From Acidimicrobiales bacterium (lineage in GTDB: Bacteria > Actinomycetota > Acidimicrobiia > Acidimicrobiales > Poriferisodalaceae): 5,611 nucleotides of DNA. The notes under the pieces were generated by a model, which worked only from the letters and a program-made list of their open reading frames with translations, made no database searches and was not told where the DNA came from. Of the stretch, positions 1-3,296 are shown piece after piece. A program made the translations under genes and the position numbers. The stretch spans positions 1 to 5,611 of the forward strand of contig JAGQSP010000408.1 of NCBI GenBank assembly GCA_020439485.1. The letters are read 5' to 3'. Numbering within the stretch: the first letter of the stretch is position 1; each line of letters opens with the position of its first letter.

Positions 1-780
1 ACCGACCTTTCCTCCGTGGTTGATGGTGGAGATCACGTCGGCCAGTGCGCTCTGGTGCCCCGACATCTCCAGCGCCACATCGAACCCCTCTGCCATGCCC
101 AGATCGGCCATCGCAGCACGCAGGCTGTCCTCGCCCGGCGAGGTCGCAACGTCGACACCCATGTTTCGAGCCGTTTCCAGCCGAGCGCCGGACGGGTCGG
201 TGATGACGATGTGCCTGGCCCCTGCATGCCTGCAAATGGCAGCAGCCATCTGGCCGATCGGGCCTGCCCCTGTGATCAGCACGTCCTCGCCCACCAGGTC
301 GAACGACAGCGCGGTGTGTACCGCATTGCCCAGCGGGTCCAAGATGGCGGCGATCTCGTCTGGCACGAACTGGGGCACGCGGTAGGCGTTGACCGCGGGA
401 AACGAGATGTACTCGGCGAAGGCACCATCGCGGTTGATTCCGATGCCGATGGTGTTGCGACAGAAGTGCCCGTCACCTGCTCGACAGTTGCGACAGGTGC
501 CGCACACGATGTGGCCCTCGCCCACCACCCGATCGCCCACGTCTACCAGCTGTACTTGGGCCCCCCTGTCCACCACCCGGCCGACGAACTCGTGACCGAT
601 GGTCGTTGGAGGAACCACTGTGGCGGCAGCCCAGTCGTCCCACTGGAAGATGTGCAGATCGGTTCCGCACACGGCGGCGTGAGTCACCTCGACCAGCACG
701 TCGTTGGGCCCGCACTCGGGCTTGGCGACGTCGACCAGTTCGAGCCCTGGGCCTCGGTTCGTCTTCGCCAGGGCTCTCAT
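1..780 (-). CDS. tdh: L-threonine 3-dehydrogenase, C-terminal end beyond the window
   Basis: Zinc-dependent medium-chain dehydrogenase that oxidises L-threonine to 2-amino-3-ketobutyrate with NAD+ in the cytoplasm; the unstable product is passed to Kbl. The first 260 residues are visible, against about 340 in the E. coli enzyme; the frame is open to the window edge. Catalytic-zinc residues lie in CGTDLHIF (C38) and GHEFVG (H63, E64). The structural-zinc cysteines are C93, C96, C99 and C107, at the same numbers as I recall for E. coli Tdh, and H90 sits in the GEGHIVCGTC segment. The Rossmann motif GAGPIG (171-176) is followed by D195, as expected for NAD use. The segment DPLGNAVHTALSFD (148-161) is typical of Tdh rather than of generic alcohol dehydrogenases. 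The ATG overlaps the kbl stop codon (ATGA), with AGGAG seven bases upstream, so translation is probably coupled. Identification is firm. Confidence 0.95.
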   Translation of the reverse strand, partial: MRALAKTNRGPGLELVDVAKPECGPNDVLVEVTHAAVCGTDLHIFQWDDWAAATVVPPTTIGHEFVGRVVDRGAQVQLVDVGDRVVGEGHIVCGTCRNCRAGDGHFCRNTIGIGINRDGAFAEYISFPAVNAYRVPQFVPDEIAAILDPLGNAVHTALSFDLVGEDVLITGAGPIGQMAAAICRHAGARHIVITDPSGARLETARNMGVDVATSPGEDSLRAAMADLGMAEGFDVALEMSGHQSALADVISTINHGGKVG

Positions 781-1979
781 CGAACAACTCCTGCCTCGCG
801 ACCGGCGGTTACGAACGCCTCCACCGCCCGGTCGATGTCGTCGCTGCTGTGCGCGGCGTTCATCTGGGTGCGGATGCGAGCGGTTCCCATGGGCACGACG
901 GGATACGAGAAGGCTGTCACGTAGACGCCGAGGTCGAGCATTCGGGCCGCCATCTGCCCGGCCACCTTGGCGTCGCCCAGCATCACCGGAATGATCGGAT
1001 GATCGGCTCCGGTCAGGTCGAAGCCGGCCCGCTGCATCGCCGTCCGGAAGTGTCGGGCGTTGGCGGCCAGCCTGGCCCGCAGCTCGTCACCGGTGCCAGA
1101 CCGGGCGATCGCGATGGCGGCCCTGGCCCCGCCCACCAGGCCGGGGCTGAGCGCATTGGAGAACAGGTATGGCCGGGCCCGCTGGCGCAGCAGGTCGACG
1201 ACTGCGCTCCGCGCCGCAACGAAACCGCCCATTGCGCCGCCCAACGCCTTTCCCAGGGTCGAGGTGACGATGTCGACACGGTCGGCAACCCCATGGTGTG
1301 CGGGCGTGCCGCGTCCCTGCGGACCGATGAAGCCGGTGGCGTGGCAGTCGTCGACCATCACCAGAGCGTCGATTTCGTCGGCGACCTCGCAGATGCCAGG
1401 CAGATCGGCGAGGTAGCCGTCCATCGAGAACACGCCATCGGTGACGATCAGCACCGTCTGCGCGCCCTCGTCGAGCGCCCGCGTTGCCTGCGCTCTCAGG
1501 TCAGAAAGGTCGCGCGTCGCAAAGCGGTACCGCCGGGCCTTCGACAGGCGGATCCCGTCGATGATCGAGGCGTGGTTCAAGCTGTCTGACACGATGGCGT
1601 CGTTCTCGCCCAGCAGCGGCTCGAACACTCCTCCGTTTGCGTCGAAGCACGCAGCAAACAAGATCGAGTCGTCGGTGCCGACGTAGTCGGCGATGTCGCG
1701 CTCGAGCTCGCGGTGCTGGGTCTGGGTTCCGCAGATGAACCGAACCGATGCCATCCCGTAGCCGTTGGCCTGCATGGCGGCGTGCGATGCCGATATCAGC
1801 TCCGGATGATCGGCCAAGCCCAGATAGTTGTTGGCGCAGAAGTTGAGCACCTCACGGCCGGCCACCAACACCGAGCCGCCCTGGGCTCCCTCGATCAGCC
1901 GCTCGGCCTTCCACAGCCCGTCGTTTCGGATCTGACCCAACGTCTGGTCGACCCGCTCGTAGAACGCATCTCTGCCCAT
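777..1979 (-). CDS. kbl: 2-amino-3-ketobutyrate CoA ligase (glycine C-acetyltransferase)
   Basis: PLP-dependent enzyme of the alpha-oxoamine synthase family. It cleaves 2-amino-3-ketobutyrate with CoA to glycine and acetyl-CoA, the second step of threonine breakdown after Tdh. At 400 residues it matches the usual length of about 398. Visible motifs in order are NNYLGLADHP (50-59), SDSLNHASIIDG with the PLP-stacking H136, VDDCHATGF with D210 and H213, and STLGKALGG with the Schiff-base lysine K244. The C-terminal PVVPMGTARIR is also characteristic. The close relatives BioF and HemA are made unlikely by the adjacent tdh and by the near-identical motif numbering to Kbl. The ATG at 1979 has no clear Shine-Dalgarno sequence but has a TATGTT box six bases upstream, which suggests leaderless transcription. 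It follows the DUF2461 gene by 43 bp and overlaps tdh by 4 bp. Confidence 0.96.
   Translation of the reverse strand: MGRDAFYERVDQTLGQIRNDGLWKAERLIEGAQGGSVLVAGREVLNFCANNYLGLADHPELISASHAAMQANGYGMASVRFICGTQTQHRELERDIADYVGTDDSILFAACFDANGGVFEPLLGENDAIVSDSLNHASIIDGIRLSKARRYRFATRDLSDLRAQATRALDEGAQTVLIVTDGVFSMDGYLADLPGICEVADEIDALVMVDDCHATGFIGPQGRGTPAHHGVADRVDIVTSTLGKALGGAMGGFVAARSAVVDLLRQRARPYLFSNALSPGLVGGARAAIAIARSGTGDELRARLAANARHFRTAMQRAGFDLTGADHPIIPVMLGDAKVAGQMAARMLDLGVYVTAFSYPVVPMGTARIRTQMNAAHSSDDIDRAVEAFVTAGREAGVVR
785..794 (-). promoter_or_regulatory. Ribosome binding site for tdh inside the end of kbl
   Basis: On the minus strand the last kbl codons contain GCAGGAGTTG. The AGGAG core is followed by seven bases (TTGTTCG) and then the tdh ATG, which itself overlaps the kbl TGA. 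A proper Shine-Dalgarno sequence inside the upstream gene fixes the tdh start and fits coupled translation or termination-reinitiation. Confidence 0.7.
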
Positions 1980-1985
1980 GCGCCC

Positions 1986-1991
1986 AACATA
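1986..1991 (-). promoter_or_regulatory. Candidate -10 element for a leaderless kbl transcript
   Basis: The minus strand reads TATGTT, then six bases (GGGCGC), then the kbl ATG. This matches the actinobacterial TANNNT -10 box, whose last T normally lies at -7, so the A of ATG would be the transcription start. No Shine-Dalgarno sequence is seen before this ATG, which agrees with leaderless translation. No convincing -35 box is visible. If real, kbl-tdh can be transcribed separately from the two genes upstream. Inferred from sequence geometry only. Confidence 0.45.
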
Positions 1992-2022
1992 GGTCCACGC
2001 AGACCCGCATCTGGTGCCGGGT

Positions 2023-2703
2023 TCAGGCGTTGTATGCCCGGACGGCGTCTTTCAGGAACTCCTGCACCGGGCGGGCGATCTCCCACTGGTCGAGGATGAA
2101 CTGGTCGAGCGTCTCACTGGTGAACAGCGATGGGTCGTCGAACGATCGCCAGAACACCCACTGCTTGTTCAACACCAGTGGCTCGGCGGCCGCCAGGTCT
2201 TTCAGTTCGGCCGGGGCCCGTTTGTGTGCCTCGCCCTGCAGATCTCCAAACGTCGAGCGATACGGCTCTGCGTTCATCAGGTCGCGAAGGCGGGCCGAAT
2301 GCTCGCCGACATAGCGGCGCAGGTGGTCCCGAAGTTCGGTCGATGGCTGGTACATGCCCCCGGCCACCCACACGCCGGCCAAGCCGATCCGGCAGGTGTA
2401 GGCGGGCCAAGCCCAGTCGTGACGGGCACTGCGTCCGACAGTGATGCCCAACTCGGTCTTGTACGGCGTCTTGTCCTTGGCGAACCTGACGTCGCGGTTG
2501 ATGCGATAGGTCGCGTACTTCGCCGGAATCTGGTACTCGGGCTCGAGTTCGGCAACCTGCTCGACCAGAGCCGCAGCCAGCGCCTGGTAGGGCTTCTTGA
2601 AGTGCTGCTCGTATTCCTTGCGGTGAGCGTCGAACCAGGCCTTGTTGTTGTTGGCAGACAGGCCTTTCAGCCACGCTGCCGACTGGTCGGTGAAGAACGC
2701 CAT
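2023..2703 (-). CDS. DUF2461 family protein (TIGR02453-like)
   Basis: Conserved protein of unknown function, 226 residues, about the usual family length. It begins with the family pattern of a short hydrophobic-aromatic start (FFTDQSAAWLKGL), then NNNKAWFDAHRKEYE (18-32). The hallmark segment YRINRDVRFAKDKTPYKT lies at 66-83. A later GGMYQP (115-120) and a tryptophan-rich stretch near 180-187 (NKQWVFWR) also fit. No signal peptide or membrane segment is seen, so it should be cytoplasmic. No catalytic role is established for the family as far as I know, and I assign none. It lies 39 bp after the rhodanese gene and 43 bp before kbl, so co-transcription is possible, but nothing links it to threonine metabolism. 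The ATG at 2703 lacks a clear ribosome binding site and is preceded by a TACGCT box six bases away. Confidence 0.88.
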   Translation of the reverse strand: MAFFTDQSAAWLKGLSANNNKAWFDAHRKEYEQHFKKPYQALAAALVEQVAELEPEYQIPAKYATYRINRDVRFAKDKTPYKTELGITVGRSARHDWAWPAYTCRIGLAGVWVAGGMYQPSTELRDHLRRYVGEHSARLRDLMNAEPYRSTFGDLQGEAHKRAPAELKDLAAAEPLVLNKQWVFWRSFDDPSLFTSETLDQFILDQWEIARPVQEFLKDAVRAYNA

Positions 2704-2709
2704 GGCCGA

Positions 2710-2715
2710 AGCGTA
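2710..2715 (-). promoter_or_regulatory. Candidate -10 element for a leaderless DUF2461 transcript
   Basis: The minus strand reads TACGCT, then six bases (TCGGCC), then the ATG at 2703. The TANNNT form and the six-base gap are the same as upstream of kbl, and no Shine-Dalgarno sequence precedes this ATG. A 5-bp stem (GCCAC/GTGGC, 2716-2730) lies directly upstream of the box. No -35 box is evident. This is an inference from spacing and composition. Confidence 0.42.
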
Positions 2716-2742
2716 GCCACCCGGTGTGGCGTCGGCGGCCGG

Positions 2743-3159
2743 TCAGTGAGTTGGCTTGGATGCCTTCCACGCCTCATAGTCGGTCAAGGGCAGTCCGTCG
2801 TCTCGCCACCCGGTGAACCCGGTTTCGATGTGGCTGACCCTCGGCACACCCATGTCCTTCAGTGCCTTGCACGCAAGCGCCGAGCGCCACCCGCTGGCGC
2901 AGTGGAGGATGAACTCGCGATCTTCCCCGAAACCGCTCTTGAAGTAGGGCGAGTCGGGGGCGAACCAGAACTCGAGCATGCCCCGTGGAGCGTGCTGGAC
3001 ACCTGGGATGACCCCCTCGCGCTGCAGTTCCCGGACGTCGCGGATGTCGAGGATCAGGGCGCCCTCGTCTTCGACCCGGCGCTTGGCCTCGGCGGGCGAG
3101 ATGTTGTCGATCTCGGCCTTGGCGTCGTTGACTACGTCGTGGATGGACCTCACTGCCAT
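2743..3159 (-). CDS. Single-domain rhodanese-like protein
   Basis: Small cytoplasmic rhodanese-fold protein of 138 residues. Such proteins carry sulfur as a cysteine persulfide and pass it to an acceptor such as cyanide or thiols; the physiological acceptor here is unknown. The visible pattern is ISPAEAKRRVEDEGALILDIRDVRE (20-44), the CH2-like HAPRGMLEFW (57-66), and the active-site loop ILHCASGWRSA (84-94) with candidate persulfide C87. The closing motif GFTGWRDDGLPL (114-125) is typical. The loop CASGWR fits the six-residue loop of sulfurtransferases rather than the longer Cdc25-type loop. The start is uncertain. ATG 3159 gives MAVRSIHDV but has GGAG touching it. The GTG two codons later (3153) has GGAG six bases upstream and may be the true start. 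An ATG at 3204 is also in frame. It is the first gene of the minus-strand cluster, divergent from the carboxylase gene. Confidence 0.87.
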   Translation of the reverse strand: MAVRSIHDVVNDAKAEIDNISPAEAKRRVEDEGALILDIRDVRELQREGVIPGVQHAPRGMLEFWFAPDSPYFKSGFGEDREFILHCASGWRSALACKALKDMGVPRVSHIETGFTGWRDDGLPLTDYEAWKASKPTH

Positions 3160-3258
3160 CTCCGAAGTCTGCCACAGGGTCGGTCGTCGGCGTTCTTCCG
3201 ACATCCGGCCGGTGTTGCGCTGCCCGGGTGTCGGGATTTCGCAGGGGTGGGGCCAGGG

Positions 3259-3272
3259 CGCCATCATTGGCG
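3259..3272. repeat. Short inverted repeat upstream of the carboxylase gene
   Basis: CGCCA and TGGCG form a perfect 5-bp inverted repeat around the four bases TCAT. It ends 24 bases before the TTG start. It could be half-sites for a regulator, or chance; five-base arms are common in GC-rich DNA. No T-run follows, so it is not a terminator. Confidence 0.25.
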
Positions 3273-3282
3273 GGTTGACTCC

Positions 3283-3289
3283 AAGGGGG
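3283..3289 (+). promoter_or_regulatory. Ribosome binding site that fixes the carboxylase TTG start
   Basis: AAGGGGG lies seven bases upstream of TTG 3297. Because the frame is closed by TGA at 3276-3278 and no ATG or GTG lies between that stop and the TTG, this site supports TTG as the start. The next candidate, GTG at 3306, would sit 16 bases from the site and would remove the conserved N-terminal residues. Confidence 0.75.
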
Positions 3290-3296
3290 ACGTTCA

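Larger units (their letters stand above)
3160..3296. promoter_or_regulatory. Divergent intergenic region between the rhodanese and carboxylase genes
   Basis: This 137-bp spacer must hold the start signals for both directions unless the rhodanese starts at 3204. It contains an 8-bp palindrome CCGGCCGG (3205-3212) and a short inverted repeat CGCCA-TCAT-TGGCG (3259-3272). No promoter with both good -35 and -10 boxes could be picked out by eye. An in-frame TGA at 3276-3278 closes the carboxylase frame upstream of its TTG start. Confidence 0.5.

Noticed and set aside
16..924. 302-codon plus-strand open frame opposite tdh
   Set aside because: It is antisense to tdh, which has all zinc and NAD motifs in frame; no family is recognised in the translation.
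606..1589. 327-codon plus-strand open frame opposite kbl and tdh
   Set aside because: It is antisense to two confidently identified enzymes, and its Arg/Gly/His-rich translation is typical of a shadow frame.
2716..2730. GCCAC-CCGGT-GTGGC hairpin between the rhodanese and DUF2461 genes as a terminator
   Set aside because: The stem is only 5 bp and no T-run follows in either direction, so it does not qualify as an intrinsic terminator.
3160..3204. Extended rhodanese N-terminus starting at ATG 3204 or further upstream (to 3405)
   Set aside because: The added residues are low-complexity and Arg/Pro-rich, no good ribosome binding site precedes 3204, and the 3405 version would overlap the start of the carboxylase gene.
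3275..3280. TTGACT resembling a -35 box before the carboxylase gene
   Set aside because: A -10 box at the usual spacing would fall inside the coding sequence at about 3298, where no suitable hexamer exists.
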